A DNA stretch of 11,976 nucleotides from CAZEQK01 sp964514395 (GCA_964514395.1 CAZEQK010000064.1:1-11976), one strand, 5' to 3'. Counted from the stretch's first letter, positions 1 to 7,724 are shown. Notes: generated from the sequence alone by a model not told the origin. Numbers and translations: made by a program.

Positions 1-2
1 AA

Positions 3-446
3 GAGGGATATGTGGGAGTTGCTTATCCAAATAAAAGAGTGGTTATCAGATATGGTTACAATAAGACAGGCGTAAACAATAATATTACCTTTTTTACCTT
101 TGGCTTTAATGAAGATTTTCATTATAACGCTAAAAGTGATTGGCAGGATGATAGATTTAGTGACAATGTCATATTTGATTTAGATTTATATCGTTTATAT
201 CAATCAGCAGCAGATGGGTATGTCAACGATTATTACAAGCAAAGACTACACGATGCAATCATTGGTATCTTTGGGAAAGAAACAGGAGAAAAAGTCTTTA
301 ATGAAATTTTATATGAATACAATGATTTAGTCACACATCCACCCAAAGTCATTAGAAGAACTTTTAAAATAGATAATTTCCAAGTCGATGTAGGAAACAC
401 AGGCAGAGATATGACGTTAAGTTTTTACTTTAGTTATCTTAAATAG
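3..446 (+). CDS. C-terminal end of a stalk-protein paralogue (stalk0), cut by the window edge
   Basis: The frame is open from the first complete codon (base 3) to the TAG at 444-446, so the real start lies upstream. The GTG at base 12 has no ribosome site and is internal. The 147 visible residues align with the C-terminal domain of the two stalk proteins downstream. They share an EGYV (KDGYV) beginning, the IFGKETG (LFGKDTG) segment and an aromatic end SFYFSYLK (YFYFAYLN). The stalk domain itself is not visible but is expected upstream by homology. Identity with stalk1 and stalk2 is much lower than theirs with each other, so this is an older paralogue. It sits 38 bases before S0, the same order as the later stalk-S pairs. 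Function of the C-terminal domain is unknown. Confidence 0.85.
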   Translation, partial: EGYVGVAYPNKRVVIRYGYNKTGVNNNITFFTFGFNEDFHYNAKSDWQDDRFSDNVIFDLDLYRLYQSAADGYVNDYYKQRLHDAIIGIFGKETGEKVFNEILYEYNDLVTHPPKVIRRTFKIDNFQVDVGNTGRDMTLSFYFSYLK

Positions 447-471
447 AACCTGTAGTTGACACAACCTAATG

Positions 472-479
472 GGAGGAGG
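472..479 (+). promoter_or_regulatory. Ribosome binding site of S0
   Basis: GGAGGAGG lies 5 bases before the ATG at 485, a strong Bacillota Shine-Dalgarno sequence that fixes the start. Confidence 0.8.
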
Positions 480-484
480 TTTAT

Positions 485-1576
485 ATGTCATATAAGAAAC
501 TACTAACCTTTTTATTTATTCTCATTCTATTATTTACCTTTATTCCTTTTCAAAAAGGAAAAGCATCTACTTGTAGTAAGCCAACAAGCTATGCAGGGGT
601 ATTTACAAGCTATGATAAATTTAAGGAGTATGTAAAAAGCGCAGGATATCCAGATTCTATAAACGTCTTTGGAGTAGATAAAGACGGCAAAACAGGATAT
701 TATGAATTTTATCCTAACTTTACTACCTATCAAAATTATGATGGAGATATTGTATATGGTAATCAAATAAATGTTATAGGAAACGAACAAAGAACATCGG
801 CTTGTACAGGAAAAAATGAATGGAGATATTTAGGGTTTACCTCGGGTGGACAACCCTATGATAATAACTATTTTCCTAATGTGCAAGGCACAACCACCCC
901 AGATAAATTTGATTATATCAATGTATTTAAAGCAAATAGTTCATGGGAAAATATAGCTCCTAATATAATATCCTTTATGCGAACAGCTCAACTCACAGGA
1001 AATGGAGCAGAAAGCATACCAGGATTCAATGTTAATTACATTAACAATAAAACACCGACTAGTGATCCGCTTGTAAATGATGGGAGTAACTACTGGTATT
1101 TATCTAAAACGCTTGTGGAAAGTACCCCATCCTGGCGAAATCAATTTACGATCTACACAGCAAACAAAGGTTCAAACGGTAGAACCTATTATGCAACCTT
1201 TAATGGTCCAGCCTTTGGTCAAGTGAGTGTGAAAGGGACGATTACAACACCGAGTAACACCTATACCATCAATGCAAATCAAAGTCAGATTACTATTCCT
1301 GGAACATTAACCGCAACAGCATCGATGCAATCACCTGCTGTACCAAGTCAAATACAGGAGCTTACAGCAAACTTTGATTCTACTCATAAAACGTCATATT
1401 TTAAAAAATCAGGAGTAACACCTGTAACTACTGTCAGTACAAACAAGGATTTTGTCCTAAAACGAAGTGATTATACCGTAGGAACACACACCATCACATT
1501 AACAGGTACCGTAAAGCTTACATCTGTTTTGAGTGCTTCAGATGTTTTTCAAAATAGCGATATACTAACTCCATAA
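485..1576 (+). CDS. Secreted S-family protein, short form (S0)
   Basis: This 363-residue protein starts with a signal peptide (KK, a hydrophobic stretch to about residue 20, likely cleavage near GKA/ST at 27-28). The mature N-terminal domain has two cysteines, C30 and C107, which are also present in S1 and S2 and could form a disulfide. Next come a conserved GNGAESIPGFN segment, a PTSDPLVNDGS motif and a beta-rich Ig-like region. It ends abruptly after a THTITLTGTV motif, where S2 continues for more than 400 further residues. The last residues have no counterpart in S2, and an out-of-frame PKD remnant follows the stop, so the gene looks 3'-truncated. It may still make a stable secreted protein. 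The 3' part is nearly identical to S1. I do not recognise a named family with certainty. Function is unknown. Confidence 0.85.
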   Translation: MSYKKLLTFLFILILLFTFIPFQKGKASTCSKPTSYAGVFTSYDKFKEYVKSAGYPDSINVFGVDKDGKTGYYEFYPNFTTYQNYDGDIVYGNQINVIGNEQRTSACTGKNEWRYLGFTSGGQPYDNNYFPNVQGTTTPDKFDYINVFKANSSWENIAPNIISFMRTAQLTGNGAESIPGFNVNYINNKTPTSDPLVNDGSNYWYLSKTLVESTPSWRNQFTIYTANKGSNGRTYYATFNGPAFGQVSVKGTITTPSNTYTINANQSQITIPGTLTATASMQSPAVPSQIQELTANFDSTHKTSYFKKSGVTPVTTVSTNKDFVLKRSDYTVGTHTITLTGTVKLTSVLSASDVFQNSDILTP

Positions 1577-1667
1577 AACGACACCATCAATAAACAACCC
1601 ACCTGTCGCAGATTTTCACGTTAAAAGAACTGTTAAGACTGGGGATAATAGATTTTTAAATATATAA
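1569..1667 (+). pseudogene. Out-of-frame PKD-domain remnant after S0
   Basis: This is the +1 frame relative to S0, open from 1569 to the TAA at 1665-1667. It reads TTPSINNPPVADF followed by VKTGDN. NNPPVADF is the typical opening of a PKD domain and matches NNPPIAE at residue 502 of S2. It has no start codon or ribosome site of its own. The simplest reading is that an ancestral S0 ran through into a PKD domain. A one-base frameshift near 1571 and a 3' deletion then left this stub. Confidence 0.6.
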
Positions 1668-1678
1668 AATTGAAATTT

Positions 1679-1685
1679 GAGGAGG
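1679..1685 (+). promoter_or_regulatory. Ribosome binding site fixing the TTG start of stalk1
   Basis: GAGGAGG lies 8 bases before the TTG at 1694. An upstream in-frame TTG at 1670 would place this site inside the gene and add eight charged residues before the signal peptide, so 1694 is chosen. Confidence 0.75.
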
Positions 1686-1693
1686 AATTAAAA

Positions 1694-2833
1694 TTGAAAA
1701 AAATTAGTATGATCTTTTTATTATTTAGTCTCGTAGCTATTGGTTTAGTACCATTTACCACTCAAGTACATGCAGAAAATATTGTTAAGGTGGAAATGAA
1801 TGGGGAGCTGATGACCTTTCCTGATCAGCAGCCAATGATTAATCAGGATGGAAGGACAATCGTTCCAGTTAGATTTGTTGCAACTGGTTTAGGGGCATAT
1901 GTCTCCTGGGATAGTAAAACTCAAACCGTTACGATTCAAAAGGATAGAGATATCATTAAACTCACGATTGGACAAAAACAGGCAATTAAAAACGGTCAAG
2001 TCCTTTCCTTTGATACCTCGGCTAGTATTGTAAATAGTAGAACAATGGTTCCGCTTCGTTTCGTAAGTGAAGGATTAGGGGCATATGTAGCTTGGGATGG
2101 TGCGACCAAGACTGTCATTGTAAAAACGAAAACCCAAGATACAGGAAGTCAAACAGGATCTACAGGGCAGCTTGATCCCATCTTTACTCAAGCAAACATA
2201 GGAGATATGACAAATATAACGGATGAAGAACATATCCAAACAGATGGGTACGTGGTTAAAGATAATATTATATATGTGGTTGATACTAGTGGGGATAATT
2301 ATAAATTGCATACAACTGATACTACCTTTAATCCATATATCAATCAACAGGTATACAATGTCACGAAATCCTTAATAACAAAAGATGGGTATGTATATGA
2401 CATGTTAAACCTATTAGGTATTCATGTATTTTTTGCTAATTCCTACATTTCTGCTTTTAATAATATGGATTATTTTGATTATACCTTTTATGAAACAAAA
2501 GGAGCAGAAAATCCAAATCATATGTATAATGAAGATTCCTTTAGTGAACATCCTACATTTTCTCTAACTTTAAATTCTTTATATGATGATGCTGAAAAGG
2601 GGTTAGTCAATCCTACCTATAGTCAAAAATTAGAGGATTCATTAGTCGCTCTTTTTGGTAAAGATACAGGCACAAAAATATCTGATTATATTTTAAATTC
2701 ATATGATACTTATTATCACACACCAGGAACAGCTCAAGTAAGAGAAACTACTACAATAGATAACATTAAAATAGATTACTTCGCATATGGAACAAATAAT
2801 ATAGAGTATTTCTACTTTGCTTATTTGAACTAA
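1694..2833 (+). CDS. Secreted stalk-domain protein (stalk1), copper amine oxidase N-terminal-like domain
   Basis: This 379-residue protein starts at TTG. Its signal peptide is MKKIS plus a hydrophobic core, with cleavage at VHA/EN (27/28). Residues about 30-143 form a stalk domain with two tandem motifs, GRTIVPVRF (53-61) then GLGAYVSWD, and SRTMVPLRF (115-123) then GLGAYVAWD. This is the Cu_amine_oxidN1 type, common in secreted Bacillota proteins. It is structural and does not itself imply oxidase activity. A short Thr/Gly/Gln linker follows, then an unrecognised C-terminal domain of about 225 residues ending in aromatic residues. Residues 1-144 are identical to stalk2, the next 160 or so differ, and the last 74 are identical again. 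It lies between S0 and S1, 48 bases before S1. No cell-wall sorting motif is seen. Function is unknown. Confidence 0.9.
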   Translation: MKKISMIFLLFSLVAIGLVPFTTQVHAENIVKVEMNGELMTFPDQQPMINQDGRTIVPVRFVATGLGAYVSWDSKTQTVTIQKDRDIIKLTIGQKQAIKNGQVLSFDTSASIVNSRTMVPLRFVSEGLGAYVAWDGATKTVIVKTKTQDTGSQTGSTGQLDPIFTQANIGDMTNITDEEHIQTDGYVVKDNIIYVVDTSGDNYKLHTTDTTFNPYINQQVYNVTKSLITKDGYVYDMLNLLGIHVFFANSYISAFNNMDYFDYTFYETKGAENPNHMYNEDSFSEHPTFSLTLNSLYDDAEKGLVNPTYSQKLEDSLVALFGKDTGTKISDYILNSYDTYYHTPGTAQVRETTTIDNIKIDYFAYGTNNIEYFYFAYLN

Positions 2834-3142
2834 AGAGATAGCTATAATGTATATTTTGATTGTAATAGGGGGTGGAGTGATGTGAAAAAGAGATTTATCA
2901 ATATAATGAAACTGTTAGCGATTATCTCTATAATATTACCCATTATTTTAAATGCTCAATTTGGTATTGCTTGTTCAACAAATGATTCATCCTATGCGAC
3001 TGTCACACAGGATGAATTTAACCTGTATGTAAAAACCAACACGAATATTAAAAACTCGATATATGTAAAAGTAATAGACAAAACATTATACCCTAACTAC
3101 ACCACCTATAAAAACTACGACGGATTAATTGTCTATGGAAAT
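2609..3142 (+). repeat. Direct repeat B, copy 1 (534 bp)
   Basis: Identical by eye to 4991-5524, at an offset of 2382. It covers the 3' end of stalk1, the intergenic region and the first 87 codons of S1. The flanking mismatches are bases 2608 and 3143. Confidence 0.9.
2867..2875 (+). promoter_or_regulatory. Ribosome binding site fixing the GTG start of S1
   Basis: AGGGGGTGG lies 6 bases before the GTG at 2882. An overlapping ATG at 2880 is followed at once by TGA, so GTG is the only workable start. Confidence 0.7.
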
Positions 3143-3958
3143 GCAAGTGATTATTATTTAGATAATCCAACAGCCTATAACAAATGTACAAAAAGGCTAG
3201 AACATGAATATTTAGGCTACGACCAAGGTAGTAATGCTTTATATAATACCTATTATCCTAACGTGACAGGTACAACAAATCCTACGACTTGGGATTTTGT
3301 AACACGAGATATTCTAACTAGTAGTTGGAATAAAATAGATACTGATATTATTGACTATATCAAATATGCACCGTTAAAAGGAAATGGAGCAGAAGGCATA
3401 CCAGGATTTAATATAAATTATATTAACAATAAAACACCGACTAGTAATCCGCTTGTAAATGATGGGAGTAACTACTGGTATTTAGCTAAAACGCTTGTGG
3501 AAAGTACCCCATCCTGGCGAAATCAATTTACGATCTACACAGCAAACAAAGGTTCAAACGGTAGAACCTATTATGCGACCTTTAACGGTCCTGCCTTTGG
3601 CCAAGTGAGTGTGAATGGTGCGATAACTACACCGAGCAACACATATACCATTAATGAAAATCAAAGTCAGATTACTATTCCTGCTAAATTAACAGCAACC
3701 GCATCGCTACAATCACCAGCAGTACCAAGTCAAATACAGGAGCTTACAGCAAACTTTGATTCTACTCATAAAACGTCATATTTTAAAAAATCAGGAGTAA
3801 CACCTGTAACTACTGTCAGTACAAACAAGGATTTTGTCCTAAAACGAAGTGATTATACCGTAGGAACACACACCATCACATTAACAGGTACCGTAAAGCT
3901 TACATCTGTTTTGAGTGCTTCAGATGTTTTTCAAAATAGCGATATACTAACTCCATAA
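2882..3958 (+). CDS. Secreted S-family protein, short chimeric form (S1)
   Basis: This 358-residue protein has a GTG start. Its signal peptide is MKKRFIN plus a hydrophobic core, with likely cleavage at FGIA/C (30/31). C31 and C102 are the only cysteines and match those of S0. Residues 1 to about 167 are nearly identical to S2, with the first 87 codons identical in DNA. From the GNGAEGIPGFN segment (about 3380) to the end it instead follows S0, including the same early stop and the same PKD remnant. This is the pattern expected of unequal crossing-over between S0 and S2. The Cys after the signal peptide resembles a lipoprotein site, but the -3 residue is Gly and S0 lacks a lipobox, so signal peptidase I cleavage is favoured. 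Function is unknown. Confidence 0.85.
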   Translation: MKKRFINIMKLLAIISIILPIILNAQFGIACSTNDSSYATVTQDEFNLYVKTNTNIKNSIYVKVIDKTLYPNYTTYKNYDGLIVYGNASDYYLDNPTAYNKCTKRLEHEYLGYDQGSNALYNTYYPNVTGTTNPTTWDFVTRDILTSSWNKIDTDIIDYIKYAPLKGNGAEGIPGFNINYINNKTPTSNPLVNDGSNYWYLAKTLVESTPSWRNQFTIYTANKGSNGRTYYATFNGPAFGQVSVNGAITTPSNTYTINENQSQITIPAKLTATASLQSPAVPSQIQELTANFDSTHKTSYFKKSGVTPVTTVSTNKDFVLKRSDYTVGTHTITLTGTVKLTSVLSASDVFQNSDILTP

Positions 3959-4049
3959 AACGACACCATCAATAAACAACCCACCTGTCGCAGATTTTCA
4001 CGTTAAAAGAACTGTTAAGACTGGGGATAATAGATTTTTAAATATATAA
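3951..4049 (+). pseudogene. Out-of-frame PKD-domain remnant after S1
   Basis: Identical to the remnant after S0 and lying inside repeat A. It is again in the +1 frame relative to S1 and starts with NNPPVADF. It was therefore broken before the 2382-base duplication, or homogenised after it. Confidence 0.6.
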
Positions 4050-4060
4050 AATTGAAATTT

Positions 4061-4067
4061 GAGGAGG
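4061..4067 (+). promoter_or_regulatory. Ribosome binding site fixing the TTG start of stalk2
   Basis: GAGGAGG lies 8 bases before the TTG at 4076, identical to the stalk1 site. Confidence 0.75.
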
Positions 4068-4075
4068 AATTAAAA

Positions 4076-5215
4076 TTGAAAAAAATTAGTATGATCTTTT
4101 TATTATTTAGTCTCGTAGCTATTGGTTTAGTACCATTTACCACTCAAGTACATGCAGAAAATATTGTTAAGGTGGAAATGAATGGGGAGCTGATGACCTT
4201 TCCTGATCAGCAGCCAATGATTAATCAGGATGGAAGGACAATCGTTCCAGTTAGATTTGTTGCAACTGGTTTAGGGGCATATGTCTCCTGGGATAGTAAA
4301 ACTCAAACCGTTACGATTCAAAAGGATAGAGATATCATTAAACTCACGATTGGACAAAAACAGGCAATTAAAAACGGTCAAGTCCTTTCCTTTGATACCT
4401 CGGCTAGTATTGTAAATAGTAGAACAATGGTTCCGCTTCGTTTCGTAAGTGAAGGATTAGGGGCATATGTAGCTTGGGATGGTGCGACCAAGACTGTCAT
4501 TGTAAAAACAAAGGTACAAGACACAACAGGTGATCAAACAGGATCTACAGGGCAGCTTGATCCTGTATTTAGTCAAACTGATATTTGGAAATTAACGAAT
4601 ATTACTACAGAGGATAAATTAAATGGTGGGCGTTATTTCATCAAAAATAACCAGGTAGTTATGATAGATAATAGCAATAATGAATATAAAGCACATCCTA
4701 TTATAGATACCTTAAACCCATACATTAATCAACAGGTATATAATGTCACGAAGTCTTTAATTACAAAAGATGGGTATGTTTATAATGGATTATATTTACC
4801 TGGTGTCATGGTTTATTTTGCTAATTCCTATATTTCTGCTGTCAATAATGCAGATTATTTTGATTATACCTTTTATGAAACAAAAAGAGATAATCCTAAA
4901 CATATGTACAATGAAGATTCATTTAGTGACCATCCTGCATTTTCTTTAAGGTTAATTTCGTTATATGATGATGCTGAAAAGGGATTAGTTAATCCTACCT
5001 ATAGTCAAAAATTAGAGGATTCATTAGTCGCTCTTTTTGGTAAAGATACAGGCACAAAAATATCTGATTATATTTTAAATTCATATGATACTTATTATCA
5101 CACACCAGGAACAGCTCAAGTAAGAGAAACTACTACAATAGATAACATTAAAATAGATTACTTCGCATATGGAACAAATAATATAGAGTATTTCTACTTT
5201 GCTTATTTGAACTAA
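4076..5215 (+). CDS. Secreted stalk-domain protein (stalk2), copper amine oxidase N-terminal-like domain
   Basis: This 379-residue paralogue of stalk1 has the same TTG start, signal peptide (cleavage VHA/EN) and two-motif stalk domain, with residues 1-144 identical. From the linker onward it diverges. Residues about 150-215 share little beyond scattered positions, including the linker QTGSTGQLDP and a TNIT motif. The NPYINQQVYNVTKSLITKDG stretch is the same in protein although silent bases differ. One extra codon in the linker and one missing codon near 4890 cancel, keeping total length equal to stalk1. The last 74 residues are again identical. It is followed after 48 bases by S2. The variable C-terminal region would be the natural candidate for a ligand- or partner-binding surface, which is inference. 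Confidence 0.9.
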   Translation: MKKISMIFLLFSLVAIGLVPFTTQVHAENIVKVEMNGELMTFPDQQPMINQDGRTIVPVRFVATGLGAYVSWDSKTQTVTIQKDRDIIKLTIGQKQAIKNGQVLSFDTSASIVNSRTMVPLRFVSEGLGAYVAWDGATKTVIVKTKVQDTTGDQTGSTGQLDPVFSQTDIWKLTNITTEDKLNGGRYFIKNNQVVMIDNSNNEYKAHPIIDTLNPYINQQVYNVTKSLITKDGYVYNGLYLPGVMVYFANSYISAVNNADYFDYTFYETKRDNPKHMYNEDSFSDHPAFSLRLISLYDDAEKGLVNPTYSQKLEDSLVALFGKDTGTKISDYILNSYDTYYHTPGTAQVRETTTIDNIKIDYFAYGTNNIEYFYFAYLN

Positions 5216-5524
5216 AGAGATAGCTATAATGTATATTTTGATTGTAATAGGGGGTGGAGTGATGTGAAAAAGAGATTTATCAATATAATGAAACTGTTAG
5301 CGATTATCTCTATAATATTACCCATTATTTTAAATGCTCAATTTGGTATTGCTTGTTCAACAAATGATTCATCCTATGCGACTGTCACACAGGATGAATT
5401 TAACCTGTATGTAAAAACCAACACGAATATTAAAAACTCGATATATGTAAAAGTAATAGACAAAACATTATACCCTAACTACACCACCTATAAAAACTAC
5501 GACGGATTAATTGTCTATGGAAAT
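4991..5524 (+). repeat. Direct repeat B, copy 2 (534 bp)
   Basis: Second copy of 2609-3142, covering the stalk2 3' end, the intergenic region and the S2 signal peptide with the start of its mature domain. Confidence 0.9.
5249..5257 (+). promoter_or_regulatory. Ribosome binding site fixing the GTG start of S2
   Basis: AGGGGGTGG lies 6 bases before the GTG at 5264, identical to the S1 site. Confidence 0.7.
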
Positions 5525-7678
5525 CCAAGTGATTATTATTTAGATAATCCAACAGCCTATAACAAGTGTACAAAAAGGCTAGAGTATGAATATTTAGGCT
5601 ACGACCAAAGTGGTAATGCTTTATATAATACCTATTATCCTAACGTAACAGGTACAACAAACCCTACGACTTGGGATTTTGTTACTAAAGACATTCTTGC
5701 TAGTAGTTGGATAGGGATCGACCCTACTATCATTACCTATATTAAAAATGCCCCATTAAAAGGAAATGGAGCAGATAATATTCCTGGTTTTAATGTCTAT
5801 AAAATCAATCATCAAACCCCTACAAGTGATCCTTTAGTAAATGATGGCTCTCCTTATTGGGATTTAGCAAAAACGCAATTAACCGTACAACCGTCTTGGA
5901 CAAGTGGATTCTCTATTTATACAGTAAATAAATCAGGGAACAATTATTATTATGCTACATTTAATGGGAAGCACTTTGATGTGAATTTAAGCGGAACACT
6001 TACCACCGCTACTAATACCTATACTATTAATGCTAATCAAAATGAAGCCACGATTCCTGCTACATTAACAGGAAATTTAACCTTAAATAATCCTGCAAAG
6101 CCCGATCAAATAGAAATATTAACCGCTAAATTTGATGATACGAATCAAACATCATATATTCAAACTAGGGATGGATTACTAGGTAAACAATCTATTAGCA
6201 CCAATAAAGACTTTGTATTTAATCGAAACGATTATCCAGTAGGTACACATACTATTACATTAACAGGAACAGTTTTAGCCCGTTCAACTTTTAAAAATGA
6301 TAGTTATTTAATTCGAAATGTATCGAAAACAATTACACTTGTCGTAAAACAAGCTACGACACCAATCGCAACAATAAACAGTAATGTTGATCCCTCTATC
6401 GTGACAGACAACACAGTAGACACACCTGTTACCGTATCGATCACAGGAGGATTGACCAATATTGTAGATCCTAGTCAAATTGCTAGTTATCACTTCTATG
6501 CTAGGGATGAAACGACAGGTACATTACAAAATTATATCGCTTTATCTAATAATACCAGTGAATCTACTAATTTTGACTTTACTATTAATGTGGGTGATTT
6601 AACAAGTACGAATAACGAAAGAGATTATACTACTACCGTATATATTTACTTAAAAGATGGTACGAATTATAAAGCTACTCAAATGTTAGCGATACTGTAT
6701 ACCCCTCTTGCTACAAGTGGAACTGGTGGCTCCACAGGTGATTCAAGTGGAACTGGCACAAGTACAAATAATCCGCCGATAGCAGAACTAAAAGCGAAAG
6801 GGTACGTGAAAGCAGGAGAAAATATCTATGTAGATGCTAGTGGTAGCAGTGATCCTGATGGTGACACTTTAAGCTATTCCTGGGACACATCCCTAGCAAA
6901 TGGAACGGTTACAGGAAGTACAGGAACAATATGGTTTCCATCTATCACGACTAAATCTATATCCGTAACGGTAGATGATAGTCATGGAGGTACGGACACA
7001 GCCTATAAAACGATTAAAGTGATCGCCCCAACCGTTGATGGAGTGATTACAGCAAGTGGCAATCTAAAAGAGAATAGGAAAGTAACAATTAGCGGTTTAA
7101 CTTCTGATACACCGATTCATTATCCTATGGATTGGACAAAAACGACATGGAGTATTACACCAGTAACAGTAGGGGTTACATCTAATGATATAAAACTACC
7201 TGATCCTAATATAAACGGGCTAAGTACCTTTGATGTTCTGTTTAAAAAAGCAGGGGATTATGATGTCTCTATGCATGTTGAAAACACAGCAGGCTATACT
7301 GATACCGTAACACAAAGAATAACAATAGTTCCTGATTTACCACCTGTAGCTGATTATTCTTTTGTTAACACAGTATATCGTGATCCTGATAATTATGATT
7401 ATGCAACATTTAATTTAACAATGGAGTGTTATTCAACGGATGGAGATATTCTTAAGAATCTAAGAATCTATTATGTTTATGATGCAAATAATGATGGAGT
7501 ATTTGACGAGCCAGTGATGGAGGTTTACAATGGCGCTTATGTCTATACCTATTCCTTTGATGTTCCGAAGGTAGGTAAATATTTAATCGACATAGAAGTG
7601 ACCGAAGATTTTGGACAACCAACAATCGCTCAATTCATATCTCCTTCGGATTATAAAAAGGGAAGTACAGCTTACTAA
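5264..7678 (+). CDS. Secreted S-family protein, full length, with PKD domain (S2)
   Basis: This 804-residue protein is the only intact-looking S member. Its signal peptide is 1-30 (FGIA/C). The N-terminal domain has C31 and C102, then GNGADNIPGFN and PTSDPLVNDGS motifs. A beta-rich region runs to about 365 and an Ig-like region covers about 366-484. A Ser/Gly/Thr linker (485-503) follows, then a classical PKD domain (504-589, motif ASGSSDPDGD then YSWD). A further Ig-like segment and a PKD-like C-terminal domain starting at PPVADY (about 692) come next. The last domain contains an acidic loop at 740-749 (DxNxDGxxDE) resembling a calcium-binding EF-hand or dockerin loop. No LPXTG motif or C-terminal membrane segment is present. 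PKD domains are extracellular beta-sandwiches that mediate protein or polysaccharide contacts, so a surface or matrix role is likely. The exact function is unknown. Confidence 0.92.
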   Translation: MKKRFINIMKLLAIISIILPIILNAQFGIACSTNDSSYATVTQDEFNLYVKTNTNIKNSIYVKVIDKTLYPNYTTYKNYDGLIVYGNPSDYYLDNPTAYNKCTKRLEYEYLGYDQSGNALYNTYYPNVTGTTNPTTWDFVTKDILASSWIGIDPTIITYIKNAPLKGNGADNIPGFNVYKINHQTPTSDPLVNDGSPYWDLAKTQLTVQPSWTSGFSIYTVNKSGNNYYYATFNGKHFDVNLSGTLTTATNTYTINANQNEATIPATLTGNLTLNNPAKPDQIEILTAKFDDTNQTSYIQTRDGLLGKQSISTNKDFVFNRNDYPVGTHTITLTGTVLARSTFKNDSYLIRNVSKTITLVVKQATTPIATINSNVDPSIVTDNTVDTPVTVSITGGLTNIVDPSQIASYHFYARDETTGTLQNYIALSNNTSESTNFDFTINVGDLTSTNNERDYTTTVYIYLKDGTNYKATQMLAILYTPLATSGTGGSTGDSSGTGTSTNNPPIAELKAKGYVKAGENIYVDASGSSDPDGDTLSYSWDTSLANGTVTGSTGTIWFPSITTKSISVTVDDSHGGTDTAYKTIKVIAPTVDGVITASGNLKENRKVTISGLTSDTPIHYPMDWTKTTWSITPVTVGVTSNDIKLPDPNINGLSTFDVLFKKAGDYDVSMHVENTAGYTDTVTQRITIVPDLPPVADYSFVNTVYRDPDNYDYATFNLTMECYSTDGDILKNLRIYYVYDANNDGVFDEPVMEVYNGAYVYTYSFDVPKVGKYLIDIEVTEDFGQPTIAQFISPSDYKKGSTAY

Positions 7679-7707
7679 AAGTCTATCAATTATAATGGTA
7701 GGCTTTT
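7677..7707 (+). terminator. Hairpin between S2 and the RCC1 gene, possible weak terminator or attenuator
   Basis: AAAAGTCTATCA (7677-7688) pairs with TGGTAGGCTTTT (7696-7707) in a 12-bp stem with two G-T wobbles and a 7-base loop. The right arm ends in TTTT. The stem overlaps the S2 stop codon and ends just before the next ribosome site (7711-7718). It is AT-rich with a short T run, so it would be partial at best. Confidence 0.45.
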
Positions 7708-7710
7708 AAA

Positions 7711-7718
7711 GGGGGTGG
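7711..7718 (+). promoter_or_regulatory. Ribosome binding site of the RCC1-repeat gene
   Basis: GGGGGTGG lies 6 bases before the ATG at 7725, the same type as the S1 and S2 sites. Confidence 0.7.
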
Positions 7719-7724
7719 GTTTAC

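Larger units (their letters stand above)
1340..2127 (+). repeat. Direct repeat A, copy 1 (788 bp)
   Basis: Identical by eye to 3722-4509, at an offset of 2382. It covers the 3' end of S0, the PKD remnant, the intergenic region and the stalk-domain half of stalk1. The first mismatch upstream is base 1339 and the first downstream is base 2128. Confidence 0.9.
3722..4509 (+). repeat. Direct repeat A, copy 2 (788 bp)
   Basis: Second copy of 1340-2127, covering the S1 3' end, the PKD remnant, the intergenic region and the stalk-domain half of stalk2. No mismatch was seen in a line-by-line reading. Confidence 0.9.

Noticed and set aside
455..465. Small GTTG/CAAC hairpin after stalk0
   Set aside because: The stem is only 4 bp with no T tract, so it is not supported as a terminator.
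1560..1600. Programmed +1 frameshift joining S0 (and S1) to the PKD stub
   Set aside because: The site ACT CCA TAA does not resemble a known slippery site, and readthrough would add only about 30 residues before another stop, giving no complete domain.
2843..2848. TATAAT box upstream of S1 (also at 5225-5230 upstream of S2)
   Set aside because: No TTGACA-like element lies at 16-18 bases. The nearest candidates give spacers of 12 or 20, so it is likely chance in AT-rich DNA.
2903..2976. Lipoprotein signal in S1 and S2 (Cys 31)
   Set aside because: The residue at -3 is Gly rather than Leu/Val/Ile, and the equivalent Cys of S0 has no lipobox.
1340..5524. Transposon or insertion sequence as the cause of the repeats
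   Set aside because: No transposase, terminal inverted repeats or target-site duplications are visible. Homologous unequal crossover explains the period.
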